A stretch of 64,000 bases of DNA, taken from JAAYCI01 sp964370045. Lineage in GTDB: Bacteria > Bacillota > Clostridia > Oscillospirales > Ruminococcaceae. The translations under genes were made by a program, and so were the position numbers. The DNA lies in contig CAYJGZ010000012.1 of NCBI GenBank assembly GCA_964370045.1, positions 17,115-81,114 of the forward strand, in the 5' to 3' direction. A model generated the notes under the pieces. The model ran no database searches, had not been told where the DNA came from, and saw only the letters and a program-made list of their open reading frames with translations. Below, piece by piece: positions 1-8,752 of the stretch. How positions within the stretch are numbered: the first letter of the stretch is position 1; every line of letters begins with the position of its first letter.

Positions 1-466
1 GTGTCACCATAACAAGTTTCTCCACACCTGCAATTTTCGCCGGTATAGCGTCCATAAGCACTGTGCTTGGGTATGCGGCCGTGCCCCCCGGCACGTACAG
101 CCCCACGCTTTTCAGCGCCGTTATTTTTTGCCCCATGATGATGCCCGGCTTGTTCGTCATGGTGAAGCCTCTTTGCACCTGCATCTCGTGGTAGGCACGG
201 ATGTTCTCCGCCGCATCGGCGATGACACTTAGCAGTTTTTCACCCACAGCATTTTTTGCATCCTCTATTTCCTGCGGTGTCACGCGGAAATCTTGAAGCA
301 TCACACCGTCAAAACGATGCGTATACTCACGCAGTGCGTCATCACCTCTCTGCTTTATCTGCTGTAAAATTTCCCGAACCGCCCCCGACACATCCGGCTG
401 TCCTTCGTCCCTTCCGCTGACAATATCATCAATGCTCATTTCACTTGCATTCAGTATTTCAATCAT
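1..466 (-). CDS. hisD: Histidinol dehydrogenase, N-terminal part, cut by window edge
   Basis: HisD oxidises L-histidinol to L-histidine in two NAD-dependent steps, the end of histidine synthesis, in the cytosol with a bound zinc. I translated 155 residues from the ATG at 466; the gene continues beyond base 1. The family signature GLYVPGGTAAYPSTVLM is present around residue 130, which makes the call firm. A GGAG ribosome site lies about eight bases before the ATG and is contributed by the end of the 92-bp repeat A. The gene follows hisZG on the same strand, so the two are probably co-transcribed. Confidence 0.93.
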   Translation of the reverse strand, partial: MIEILNASEMSIDDIVSGRDEGQPDVSGAVREILQQIKQRGDDALREYTHRFDGVMLQDFRVTPQEIEDAKNAVGEKLLSVIADAAENIRAYHEMQVQRGFTMTNKPGIIMGQKITALKSVGLYVPGGTAAYPSTVLMDAIPAKIAGVEKLVMVT

Positions 467-468
467 AA

Positions 469-560
469 TAATGCTCCATTCCACCGCTTCGCATCGGCAC
501 AAAATTTAATGAAATATGCGACTCTTATCATGCGAAGTACAAGGAATGATAAGAGCATTA
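469..560 (-). repeat. Repeat A, copy 1 (92-bp structured leader of hisD)
   Basis: This 92-bp element reappears at 32670-32761 with four or so differences. In the direction of hisD transcription it begins TAATGCTC and ends GGAATGGAGCATTA, so its ends are complementary (TAATGCTC with GAGCATTA) and the 3' end contains the hisD ribosome site. Inside are two further complementary pairs, GCTCTTATCAT with ATGATAAGAG and GCTTCGCAT with ATGCGAAG, which cross one another. Similarity to copy 2 extends past the element for about 17 bp. Confidence 0.85.
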
Positions 561-602
561 TTGGTTTTAGATTTGATAGATAGTGTGGACACGAGTGTTC
601 AA

Positions 603-621
603 TTTGAAACTTGTTTCAAAC
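603..621. repeat. Palindrome TTTGAAACAAGTTTCAAA at the end of hisZG
   Basis: A perfect 18-bp palindrome sits next to repeat A, and the hisZG stop codon (616-618) lies inside it. The same palindrome stands at 32782-32801 next to repeat A copy 2, so it travels with that repeat. In copy 1 about 25 extra bases separate the two. It could be a small hairpin or a protein-binding site; nothing here decides between them. Confidence 0.7.
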
Positions 622-2205
622 TATCTCACCTAATTTTCTCGTAAGTTCGCTTATTTCCTGCTGCTTAAATCTCCATGCAGACTTATTTGCGATAAGCCTT
701 GCGGAGGACGGCTCTACATTTTGCAGTACTGCAAGGTTGTTTTCTTTAAGTGTTGAGCCTGTTTCCACGATGTCCACTATAACGTCCGAAAGCCCCAATA
801 TTGGCGCAAGCTCTATGGAGCCGTGCAGCTTAATAATCTCCACCGAGCGGCTTTGCTCTGCGTAATATTTACGTGTTACCGCAGGATATTTTGTAGCCAC
901 ACGCAGTGGCTTGCTCATATCCTCTGCGTAGTTCACAGGGCCTGCCACCGCCAAAACACACGCACCCAGCTTCAAATCCAAAAGCTCCAGCACGTCCGCA
1001 CCGCTCTCCAATAGCACGTCCTTGCCCACAACCCCGATGTCCGCCGCACCATGCTCAACATATATATCCACATCGCCGGGCTTCACCAAAAAGTAACGCA
1101 CCTTCGCATCTTCATTCTCAAACACAAGCTTGCGGCTCTCCTGCAAAACCTCCGGGCAGGTGTAGCCGAGCGACTCAAACAGCTTGTACACCTTGTTGCC
1201 CAGCCTGCCCTTTGGCAGCGCAACATTCAGCCACTGCGCTGATTTTTGCGCCTCGCAGTTATCCTTTTGCGCAGGCATTGCATCCTCGCCTGTTTTTGTC
1301 GCCAAATCGTCCAAATAGACCGCAAAGCCGATGGCCGTCTGCGGCTTTTCAAAGCGTCGCATAAGGTTATCATAGCGGCCGCCCGTAAGCACCGCACCCG
1401 GCACACCCTGCACAAAACCTCTGAATATTACGCCGTTGTAGTAGTCCACATCGCTCAGTATGGAAAAGTCCAGTCGCACGGTCAACTTTGGCAGTTTTTC
1501 ACGCAGTGTGTCGTAAAGCTGTTGCAACTCACCCAGCGGCTTTTGTGCGCCCTCTATCTCTTTTGCAAGCTCTTGCACGCAGCTCATCGCCTCCGAGAAC
1601 TCACCCGAAAGCACTGCTATCTGCTTTAGCGTTTGTGCGATTTTTTCGCTTAGGCCGGCGCTTATCGCCGCCTGCTCCATGCCGTGAGGGCTTTTATTTT
1701 TCAGCGCATTTATCGCCGCCTCACGTGCTTTTCCAGCGCTAAACGGCGCTAAAACCGCCTCGATAAACTCCATGTGAGACAAGTCCATGGCGGCCACTCC
1801 CATGAGCGAAAGGCTCTGTCCCGCAAGACAAAGCACCTCCTGCTCGGAAGGCATCGCATCGCCGCCTATGTACTCAAGCCCCACCTGCCGTATCTCACGG
1901 TACTCTCCCGTGTGGCGGCTTCGGCGGTAAACCATCTCATTATAGTACGCCCTGCGCACCTGCCCCGCCGCCGTGCTCTTCACAATGGACAGCGTGACGT
2001 CCGGCTTCAGCGCCATCAGTCTGCCATCCGCCGAGGTAAATGTAATTATGTCCTCCCCTGTTAGGAAAGGCTTGTTTTGCATGTAAAAGTCGTATTCTTC
2101 AAAGCTACCCATGTGGAAGGGCTTGTAGCCGCTGTCCTCATAAAGCGCCCTAAGCGCAAGCGCCAAGCGCTCCTCCACCCTTAAATTCGGAAGTTTCATC
2201 TCCAT
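616..2205 (-). CDS. hisZG: HisZ-HisG fusion: ATP phosphoribosyltransferase with its regulatory subunit
   Basis: ATP phosphoribosyltransferase joins ATP and PRPP in the first, feedback-controlled step of histidine synthesis. Residues 1 to about 315 are HisZ, a histidyl-tRNA-synthetase-like regulatory chain (ALKPDVTLSIVK, QVGLEYIGGD, GGRYDNLM). Residues 326-529 are a complete short-form HisG (LNVALPKGRLGNKVYK at its start, VDIVETGSTLKENNL near the end). Short HisG normally needs a separate HisZ, so here both are on one 529-residue chain. The linker of about 15 residues is polar. The start ATG follows a GAGATAAAGAGG stretch. A promoter with an overlapping palindrome lies 65-110 bp upstream, and hisD follows. 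Confidence 0.93.
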   Translation of the reverse strand: MEMKLPNLRVEERLALALRALYEDSGYKPFHMGSFEEYDFYMQNKPFLTGEDIITFTSADGRLMALKPDVTLSIVKSTAAGQVRRAYYNEMVYRRSRHTGEYREIRQVGLEYIGGDAMPSEQEVLCLAGQSLSLMGVAAMDLSHMEFIEAVLAPFSAGKAREAAINALKNKSPHGMEQAAISAGLSEKIAQTLKQIAVLSGEFSEAMSCVQELAKEIEGAQKPLGELQQLYDTLREKLPKLTVRLDFSILSDVDYYNGVIFRGFVQGVPGAVLTGGRYDNLMRRFEKPQTAIGFAVYLDDLATKTGEDAMPAQKDNCEAQKSAQWLNVALPKGRLGNKVYKLFESLGYTCPEVLQESRKLVFENEDAKVRYFLVKPGDVDIYVEHGAADIGVVGKDVLLESGADVLELLDLKLGACVLAVAGPVNYAEDMSKPLRVATKYPAVTRKYYAEQSRSVEIIKLHGSIELAPILGLSDVIVDIVETGSTLKENNLAVLQNVEPSSARLIANKSAWRFKQQEISELTRKLGEIV

Positions 2206-2269
2206 AAATCAGCCTCTTTATCTCTTTTTTGAGCCTTGTATATTTTCGCACTACCGAGCCAATATCCCA

Positions 2270-2298
2270 AGTATACACTACTTTATCGATTTAATCAA
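2270..2298 (-). promoter_or_regulatory. Promoter of hisZG (TTGATT-17-TATACT)
   Basis: On the minus strand TTGATT (2293-2298) and TATACT (2270-2275) are separated by exactly 17 bp, about 65 bp before the hisZG start. Both boxes match the sigma-A consensus well. The -35 box and spacer lie within a palindrome described separately. Confidence 0.75.
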
Positions 2299-2313
2299 GT
2301 AAATTGATAAAGT
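2280..2313. promoter_or_regulatory. Operator-like palindrome over the hisZG promoter
   Basis: ACTTTATCGATTTA (2280-2293) and TAAATTGATAAAGT (2300-2313) form a 14-bp inverted repeat with one mismatch around a six-base centre. It covers the -35 box and spacer of the hisZG promoter, a position suited to a repressor. I see no regulator gene beside it. Confidence 0.6.
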
Positions 2314-2363
2314 AAAATTAGCGCAAATCACGCGCTTTGAACAAAACGCCCGTTTGATTTTCG

Positions 2364-2400
2364 GCGCATCTCCCTCTGTCACAGTCGGGGGGAGATGTGC
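2364..2400. other. Strong stem-loop in the hisZG-nrdR gap
   Basis: GCGCATCTCCCTC and GGGGGAGATGTGC pair to give a stem of about 13 bp with G-U tolerance. A T-rich run follows on the plus strand only, where there is no gene to end. It may be a worn relative of the R1 hairpin. Apart from this and the hisZG promoter I see nothing in 2206-2515. Confidence 0.5.
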
Positions 2401-2515
2401 TTGTTTCTTTTTTGCTTACTTTACAGCTTTTTTATCTCTAAATCAGTCCTCAATACGCCGCCCACATGCACAAACTTGGCAGGCCTCACCACCAAAGCCG
2501 TAGCGCATTTGGCAG

Positions 2516-2989
2516 CTACAACGGCAACTGCTTTCCCTGCTTGTTCAGCAGCTCTTTCAGCTCATCCATAAATGTGTTTATATCGCTAAACTGGCGATAC
2601 ACCGATGCAAAACGCACATATGCCACCTCGTCCACCTGCTTTAGCTCCTGCATGGCAAGCTCGCCTATGGCAATGGAGGTAACCTCACGCTCGTAGTCGC
2701 TAAGCATACACTGCTCGATGTTGTCCACCATTTTTTCCAGCATTTGGTAGGACACGGGGCGCTTGTAGCTTGCACGCAAAAGCCCACGCATTAGCTTTTC
2801 ACGGTCAAACGCCTCACGGCTTTTGTCCTTTTTCACCACCATCAGCGGCACAGTCTCCACAATTTCGTAGGTGGTAAAACGCTTTGCACAGGATAAGCAC
2901 TCCCTCCTACGGCGAATTTTCGCAAAATCATCCGCCGGACGAGAATCTATAACCTTTGAGTCTGCCTCCCCACAATAAGGACACTTCAC
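2516..2989 (-). CDS. nrdR: Transcriptional repressor NrdR
   Basis: NrdR represses ribonucleotide reductase genes in response to the ATP/dATP balance. The 157-residue protein has the N-terminal zinc ribbon (CPYCG near residue 3 and CLSC near 31) followed by an ATP-cone from about residue 50, the usual order and length. I place the start at the GTG at 2989 because it puts CPYCG at the family's usual position and has an AGGTGA ribosome site six bases upstream; a longer reading frame would add 17 unlikely residues. No nrd genes are in view. Confidence 0.93.
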   Translation of the reverse strand: MKCPYCGEADSKVIDSRPADDFAKIRRRRECLSCAKRFTTYEIVETVPLMVVKKDKSREAFDREKLMRGLLRASYKRPVSYQMLEKMVDNIEQCMLSDYEREVTSIAIGELAMQELKQVDEVAYVRFASVYRQFSDINTFMDELKELLNKQGKQLPL

Positions 2990-3054
2990 CTTTATCACCT
3001 GCTCTAAAAATATTGTAAAAACTTTTATTTTGCAAAACAAAGTGCATTCTATCG

Positions 3055-3843
3055 CTATTTATCTATCAGTGCTTGCACATATCGCATGGACTTTGTCAGC
3101 TCGCTAACACTATCAAAGTTGTGGCTGTACAGCTCTATAATTAGGTCTCCCTCGTAGCCCACCGCCCCAAGGCTGTGCAGAAACGCAGGGTAATCCATAC
3201 TGCCTGTGCCGGGGGGCAGGCAGTTTTCCCCCTGCCTGTGGTCGCTTATGTGCACATGACGCAGGGATTTCGCCATCGCTTTCAGCATGGCGGGAATGCT
3301 CCCCTTTTTGCGCACCACCTGCTTTATGTCCAAAACAAACGCCGCATACTCCCCCAAAAGCGGACGAAATGCGCACACCCTTCTTGCGCTGTTTAGGCGA
3401 CACCACGCAACATTTTCATGGCAAAGGCTCACGCCGTACTGCCTGCCCAGCTGTGCCAGCTGTATGTACCGCTCGGCATACGCCTCTAACGGAAACTTGT
3501 CCACATTGTATGTGCCGTCCCCGTGAAACACAAGCTTGTCCGCCCCCAGCGCCTGCGCCGCCTGAAAATATCGCTCGTAAAATTTCAGCCCGTCCTCGTG
3601 CCGCCTTGCGTAGTTTGAGGCGAACAAAAAGCCCTCTATCGGCGAAAAAAAGGGGTGCACCGCCACAACAGAAACCCCTGCCGCCTTTGCAACGTCCGCT
3701 AATTTTGCGATGTAGCCGTCCTCAAGCTCGCTCATTGTGTTGAGAAAAAGCTCCGTAACCTTTGCACCCGTCTCAACCACCATTTTCAGCGACTCAAGCG
3801 TCTCTTTTGGGTAAAAGCAGGCTGTGGATACTCCGCATCTCAT
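3055..3843 (-). CDS. Sugar phosphate isomerase/epimerase-like TIM-barrel protein
   Basis: A 262-residue protein of the xylose-isomerase-like / AP-endonuclease-2 barrel superfamily. It has the usual pattern of metal-ligand candidates at strand ends: CFYPKET near the start, VAVHPFF, KLVFHGDGTYN, LCHENVAW, FVLDIKQV, HVHISDHR and a late ELYSH. Members act on sugars or polyols and sometimes on DNA; the substrate cannot be read from the sequence. It lies between the sugar transferase and nrdR genes on the same strand, so it may be the last surface-sugar gene of that run or merely co-transcribed. Confidence 0.8.
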   Translation of the reverse strand: MRCGVSTACFYPKETLESLKMVVETGAKVTELFLNTMSELEDGYIAKLADVAKAAGVSVVAVHPFFSPIEGFLFASNYARRHEDGLKFYERYFQAAQALGADKLVFHGDGTYNVDKFPLEAYAERYIQLAQLGRQYGVSLCHENVAWCRLNSARRVCAFRPLLGEYAAFVLDIKQVVRKKGSIPAMLKAMAKSLRHVHISDHRQGENCLPPGTGSMDYPAFLHSLGAVGYEGDLIIELYSHNFDSVSELTKSMRYVQALIDK

Positions 3844-3894
3844 CTTAGCACCCTCACTTTACCCTGCATTTTCCTGCGGCACCGGCTGAAAAAT

Positions 3895-4491
3895 CTACCG
3901 CCCTTTTGTGCCACCCTCTACAACACCGCTACCCTTAAACACACTGCGTAGCGTCATAAAAAATATCTTCACATCAAGAACAAACGAAATATTTTTCGCA
4001 TAGTAGCCGTCCATCTCCGCCTTTACCGCAATGGGTAGCTCGTCCCTGCCGTTTGCCTGCGCATATCCCGTAAGCCCCGGTGTCAGCTCATTTGCGCCGT
4101 ACTTATCCCTTTCAGCAATCAAATCATCCTGATTCCACAGCGCAGGTCTTGGCCCTATCACGCTCATCTGCCCTGTAAAAATATTTAACAGCTGCGGCAA
4201 TTCATCAAGGCTCGTTTTGCGCAAAAAGCGACCCATTTTGGTGATGTTTGCCTGCGGATTTTGCAAAAGATGCGTGGGTACATCCTTTGGCGTGTCGCTT
4301 CGCATTGTGCGAAACTTTAGTATAGTAAACAGCTTTTTGTCTTTTCCCACCCTTTTTTGCTTGAAGAGCACAGGGCCTTTTGAGTTTAGCTTAATCAGTA
4401 GCGCCAGCACAAGCCCCAGCGGCCACAGCAGGAGTATTGCAAAAAAAGAGGAGGACACATCCAGCACTCGCTTAACCACCCTTCGATACAT
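3895..4491 (-). CDS. Undecaprenyl-phosphate sugar phosphotransferase
   Basis: This 198-residue protein is a bacterial sugar transferase, an initiating enzyme that moves a sugar phosphate from a UDP-sugar to undecaprenyl phosphate at the inner membrane face. It shows one N-terminal hydrophobic segment (residues about 12-34) and then the family core: FKQKRVGKDKKLFTILKFRT, TSLDELPQLLNIFTGQMSVI and GPRPALWNQDD, ending near LTGYAQANGRDEL. The length fits the single-helix monotopic class (PglC-like). It starts two bases after the capD-like gene stop, so the two are translationally linked and probably make one surface sugar carrier. Confidence 0.92.
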   Translation of the reverse strand: MYRRVVKRVLDVSSSFFAILLLWPLGLVLALLIKLNSKGPVLFKQKRVGKDKKLFTILKFRTMRSDTPKDVPTHLLQNPQANITKMGRFLRKTSLDELPQLLNIFTGQMSVIGPRPALWNQDDLIAERDKYGANELTPGLTGYAQANGRDELPIAVKAEMDGYYAKNISFVLDVKIFFMTLRSVFKGSGVVEGGTKGR

Positions 4492-4493
4492 CG

Positions 4494-6365
4494 CTACGCC
4501 TCCAAAGTGGGTTTGTACGTAAATGTGGGCACCATGTCCACAAGCGCCTGAATAAGGTTTTCGCTGTTGTTTGAGTAGGCAATTTGTTTAAGGCTGGCTA
4601 TATGGTCAAAAAACGTGTTTTTGTTGAGCATAATAGGCGTGCCTATGAATATTTTCTTGTTATCCGTCTTGGCGAGGCCCTCCTCGTCCATAAGCAGTTC
4701 CTCAAACAGCTTTTCGCCCGGGCGAAGGCCCTTAAACACAATGTCTATGTCCTCGTAAGGGATAAAACCGGCAAGCTTTATAAGGTTTTCCGCAAGCTCC
4801 AAAATGCGCACCGGCTTGCCCATATCCAGCACGAATATTTCGCCGCCACGCCCCATAGCGCCCGCCTCCAGCACAAGGCTCACCGCCTCGGGGATAGTCA
4901 TAAAGTACCGCACGATGTCCGGGTGTGTGACAGTAAGCGGGCCGCCTGCGGCAATCTGCTCTTTGAAAAGAGGCAGCACCGAGCCGTTGGAGCCAAGCAC
5001 GTTGCCAAAGCGCACCGCCACAAAGGTGGTGTTGCTCTTTTGCGCCATCGCCTGCACTATCATCTCGCACAGGCGCTTTGTTGCGCCCATCACGTTTGTG
5101 GGGTTCACCGCCTTGTCGGTGGATACCAGCACAAACTTTGATACACCGTATTTTTCTGCCGAAACAGCTGTGTTGTACGTGCCGCACACGTTGTTTTTTA
5201 CAGCCTCCTCGGGGCAGTCCTCCATCAGTGGCACGTGCTTGTGTGCCGCCGCATGAAACACTATATCGGGGCGCAAACGCTTAAACAGCGCATCCATCTT
5301 TTTGGAGTCTCTCACCGAGGCTATCTCCACACGAAGCTCAAACTTTGCATCGGGGTAGGTGCGCAAAAGCTCCTGCTGAATAGCGTAGGCGCTGTTTTCG
5401 TATATGTCCAAGACCACCAGCTTTTTGGGTGTGTAGGTGGCAATTTGGCGGCACAGCTCCGAGCCGATAGAGCCACCGCCGCCCGTCACCATCACCACTT
5501 TTCCCGCAATAAGGCCGCTGGATATTTCGCTCAAGGAAACCGTCTCCCTGCCCAGCAAATCCTCCACACGCACATCACGCACTCTGCTGGTAAGCTCGCC
5601 ACCTTCACTCATAAGCTGGCGGATGTTTGGCAGTATTCGCAGGTTGCATTTTGTTTTGGAGCACTGCTTTAATATGCGCTGTCGGCTTGGCTCGTTTATG
5701 GAGGGAATCGCCAAAAGTATCGTGTCTATCTCACAGCGAATCGCAAGCTCGGGGATGTCGTTGGTAGTGCCGAGTATCTGCGTGCCTAAGATATATCGCC
5801 CCACCTTTTCGGGCGCATCGTCCACCACGCATATGATATTCATCTCTTCATCGGGGTTTCTGTGCTGTTCATGCAAAAGGGTTGCGGCCGCCTCACCTGC
5901 ACCTATTACCATCACTCTGCGGCGGCGTGTGCGCCCGGGCTGCTGCAGGCGGGTGTTGCGGTACATTCGGTAGGTAAGGCGTGAGTAAAGCGTTACGGAC
6001 ATCGCAAACAGTGCGCTCAAAAAAATCACCGATATAGGGATGTTTCTATCGCTGAAAATAATTAGCGAGCCTACGGCAAACATGCCCACCGCAATAGCGC
6101 CCGCCACCACAAAGCGGAAAAACTCCACAATCTCCGCATACCGCCACAGGCTATCGTACATGCCCATGAGCCAAAAGGAAATTTCAAAGCAACATATGAA
6201 GAAAAAACAGCTGGAAATAAGCGTAGGAGCGTACAATGCAAACTCATCCCGCCCCTGAATAATAACCCAAGGCAGGATATAGCACACAATAATCATCACA
6301 ATATCGAACACAATCAGAATAGTTCTTCTGTGGGTGCTCAGTGTTTTTGAGAGTGAAATGTTCAT
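4494..6365 (-). CDS. CapD/PglF-type NDP-sugar 4,6-dehydratase, membrane-bound
   Basis: The enzyme class converts UDP-N-acetylglucosamine to a 4-keto-6-deoxy sugar, the first step towards bacillosamine-type or related surface sugars. The 623-residue chain starts with four to five transmembrane helices (to about residue 140), then a first Rossmann region (VMVIGAGEAAATLL), then the catalytic SDR domain with VVMVTGGGGSIGSELCRQI near residue 290 and the family hallmark STDKAVNPTNVMGATKR. The full PglF/WbpM length is present. It pairs with the phosphotransferase just downstream, which would use the finished sugar. Further glycosyltransferases are not in the window. Confidence 0.92.
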   Translation of the reverse strand: MNISLSKTLSTHRRTILIVFDIVMIIVCYILPWVIIQGRDEFALYAPTLISSCFFFICCFEISFWLMGMYDSLWRYAEIVEFFRFVVAGAIAVGMFAVGSLIIFSDRNIPISVIFLSALFAMSVTLYSRLTYRMYRNTRLQQPGRTRRRRVMVIGAGEAAATLLHEQHRNPDEEMNIICVVDDAPEKVGRYILGTQILGTTNDIPELAIRCEIDTILLAIPSINEPSRQRILKQCSKTKCNLRILPNIRQLMSEGGELTSRVRDVRVEDLLGRETVSLSEISSGLIAGKVVMVTGGGGSIGSELCRQIATYTPKKLVVLDIYENSAYAIQQELLRTYPDAKFELRVEIASVRDSKKMDALFKRLRPDIVFHAAAHKHVPLMEDCPEEAVKNNVCGTYNTAVSAEKYGVSKFVLVSTDKAVNPTNVMGATKRLCEMIVQAMAQKSNTTFVAVRFGNVLGSNGSVLPLFKEQIAAGGPLTVTHPDIVRYFMTIPEAVSLVLEAGAMGRGGEIFVLDMGKPVRILELAENLIKLAGFIPYEDIDIVFKGLRPGEKLFEELLMDEEGLAKTDNKKIFIGTPIMLNKNTFFDHIASLKQIAYSNNSENLIQALVDMVPTFTYKPTLEA

Positions 6366-6431
6366 GCCCTCCCCTGCTGTGTTTTGTGTAGTATGTGCTG
6401 TAAGTTTTCAGTGCTTTTCTTTACGTTTCGG

Positions 6432-8573
6432 CTATGCTTCGCCGCTTGTTATCTCTGCGCCCTTGGGCACAAAATCAACATGTCCTCGTGATATATCTGC
6501 GCCTGCTACCGTTATTTCCATGCTGTCGCCTAAACGGTAAACTCTGCCGCTCAGCGCATCTCTCAGTGCTACACCCTCCTGCAGCTCCATGCGCCCCTTG
6601 GACAGATGGCTTGTGTGCACCATGCCTTCCACCGTGTTTGGCAGCACCACATACAGCCCAAACGCAGTGACGGAGGATATTACACCCTCAAAGCTTTCGC
6701 CTATGAACTGCTTCATGTACTCCGCGCGGTAACATTCATCGCAGTCACGCTCTATTTTTTGTGCCGTCTGCTCCCTCTCGGAGGAGTGCTCACCCGCCTG
6801 CTGTGCAAAATTTTGGTAGCGCTTTTGCAACATTGCGGACGGCTTTCCCTCCACCGCATCGCTCAAAATACGGTGAATCGCAAGGTCGGGGTAGCGACGA
6901 ATGGGCGAAGTGAAATGCGCATAATCTCTAAGCGCAAGGCCGTAGTGCCCCTTTGGCAGTGGCTCGTACATGGCCTTTGCAAGGCTTCGCAGTACCGCCG
7001 TGTGCACCGGAATTTCAAGCTCTGTGCCCCGTGTAACATCCAAAAGCGCCGAAAGCTCCTGCTGTGTGGGCACTTCCCCCTCAAAGCGGTAAGCAATGCC
7101 CAGCGCCTTCAGCACCGACTTTAGGCTTTCCACCCTGTCCGCCTTGGGCACGTCGTGCACACGATAAACAAACGGAATGTCCGCCTGCCGTGCAAAGTGC
7201 GCCGCCGCAGTGTTAGCCAAAATCATGAATTCCTCTATAAGCTTTTCGGCATCCTTACGTGTGCGCTTTTGCACGTCCACGCACTTGCCGTTTTCGTCTA
7301 TGCTAAGGTACGGCTCGTCGCTCTCTATTTCAAGGCTACCCCTTTCGAGGCGGTGCTTTGCAAGCTTTTTGTATATCTCCCGCATCAGCTCAAGGCTCGG
7401 CAGTAGCCCCTCGTATTTTTGCCCTATTTCGGGCGTTGCATCGCCCTCGAAAATAGCGTTTATCTCGCTGTAAACGCCTTTTACTTTACTGCGGATAACC
7501 GTCTTTGCAAAGCTGTAGCTTAGCATTTTTGCGTCGCCGCTCAGCTCCATAAAGCAGGAAAACGCAAGGCGGTCCTCGTTTGGGTTTAGGCTACACGCTC
7601 CGTTGGACAGCGCCTTTGGCAGCATGGGCACAACACTGTCCGCATAGTAAATAGATGTTCCCCGTGCAAACGCCTCCTCATCCAGCAGCGTCTTTGCTCG
7701 TACATAGTGGCTCACATCCGCAATGTGCACCCCTAAGCGGTAGCCCTCCTCTGTCCTGCTAACACTGATGGCATCATCTATATCCTTCGTACTGCTCGAG
7801 TCAATCGTAAAAATATTCTCACTGCGCAGGTCAACGCGTGTGCTCACCATATCGTTCGTTATCTTCTGTGCGGCGGCGGCCTTTGCCTGCGCCTTTACTT
7901 CCTCCGAAAAGCCTTTTGTTATGCCCGCCGCAAACAGAATTGCCTTTGCGCACATGCTTGCGCTGTCTCCACTGCCAAAGCGGCGAACAATCCCCACCTG
8001 TATATCCTCGTGGCGCTCGCCCCGCTCTATAACGTACGCCGCCACCTTTTCGCCCGGCTTTGCGCCCGCATCCGTGCCTTTTTTTATGTACAGTGGGGTG
8101 TCCTGCGCATTGTCGGGAATGAGCATGAGGTAGCTGTCCCACATCTCCACACTGCCCACCAGCCTGTCGCTTGGGCGAAGAACTTGCACCACCTCGCCCT
8201 CACGGCTTTTGCCTGCGCCTTTGGGCGGCATCACCACAAGGCTAACCACATCGCCGGGTAGCGCCGCCATAAGCCTGTGCCCAGGCACAAACACATCGCC
8301 AAGCTCGTCCTGCACCTGCACAAAACCAAAGGTACGCCCAAGCTTTACAAGCGTACCCTCCACGACATTATTGCCGCTTGCACCAAAAGCTGCGGCATTT
8401 TTGCTAAGCGCCCAAAATCCATCGTTAAATCGAATTTTACCTTCTGATTCAAGCCGCTGTAATGCCTTCGTTAGCTTCTTTTTATCCGCACGAGTAACAT
8501 TGCGCAGCTGTCTTTCGCTGAGCGGCTTTGTGCCAAGGGCATCCGTAATGTTTCTTTTCAGGGACATATTCAC
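6432..8573 (-). CDS. rnr: Ribonuclease R
   Basis: RNase R is a processive 3'-5' exoribonuclease that degrades structured RNA and works with trans-translation. The 713-residue protein has an N-terminal winged-helix/cold-shock region, the catalytic RNB domain with the metal-binding aspartates in STKDIDDAISVSR and with RLGVHIADVSHYV, and a C-terminal S1 domain starting near FEGVISSVTAFGLYVVLP. The length is normal. It follows secG on the same strand, the order secG-rnr seen in many Bacillota; the usual partner smpB is not seen after it here, where capD follows 66 bp later. Confidence 0.95.
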   Translation of the reverse strand: MNMSLKRNITDALGTKPLSERQLRNVTRADKKKLTKALQRLESEGKIRFNDGFWALSKNAAAFGASGNNVVEGTLVKLGRTFGFVQVQDELGDVFVPGHRLMAALPGDVVSLVVMPPKGAGKSREGEVVQVLRPSDRLVGSVEMWDSYLMLIPDNAQDTPLYIKKGTDAGAKPGEKVAAYVIERGERHEDIQVGIVRRFGSGDSASMCAKAILFAAGITKGFSEEVKAQAKAAAAQKITNDMVSTRVDLRSENIFTIDSSSTKDIDDAISVSRTEEGYRLGVHIADVSHYVRAKTLLDEEAFARGTSIYYADSVVPMLPKALSNGACSLNPNEDRLAFSCFMELSGDAKMLSYSFAKTVIRSKVKGVYSEINAIFEGDATPEIGQKYEGLLPSLELMREIYKKLAKHRLERGSLEIESDEPYLSIDENGKCVDVQKRTRKDAEKLIEEFMILANTAAAHFARQADIPFVYRVHDVPKADRVESLKSVLKALGIAYRFEGEVPTQQELSALLDVTRGTELEIPVHTAVLRSLAKAMYEPLPKGHYGLALRDYAHFTSPIRRYPDLAIHRILSDAVEGKPSAMLQKRYQNFAQQAGEHSSEREQTAQKIERDCDECYRAEYMKQFIGESFEGVISSVTAFGLYVVLPNTVEGMVHTSHLSKGRMELQEGVALRDALSGRVYRLGDSMEITVAGADISRGHVDFVPKGAEITSGEA

Positions 8574-8752
8574 ACCTCTGGTGGAGCTTGCTGTGGCTTA
8601 TTGTGTTGTCTTAGACAAATTTATTCCGCCCAAATATAGCTAATGCCATTGCAAAACCCACCTGCGCACACCCCATGCGCCCTGCCATACAGGCAGACGC
8701 CAAAAGGATACATAGCAAAGTCGGTTTCACAATGGCACATCTGCGACATTTC

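Noticed and set aside
906..1364. Proline-rich open frame on the plus strand
   Set aside because: It lies antisense to the firmly identified hisZG gene and has neither a ribosome site nor recognisable motifs.
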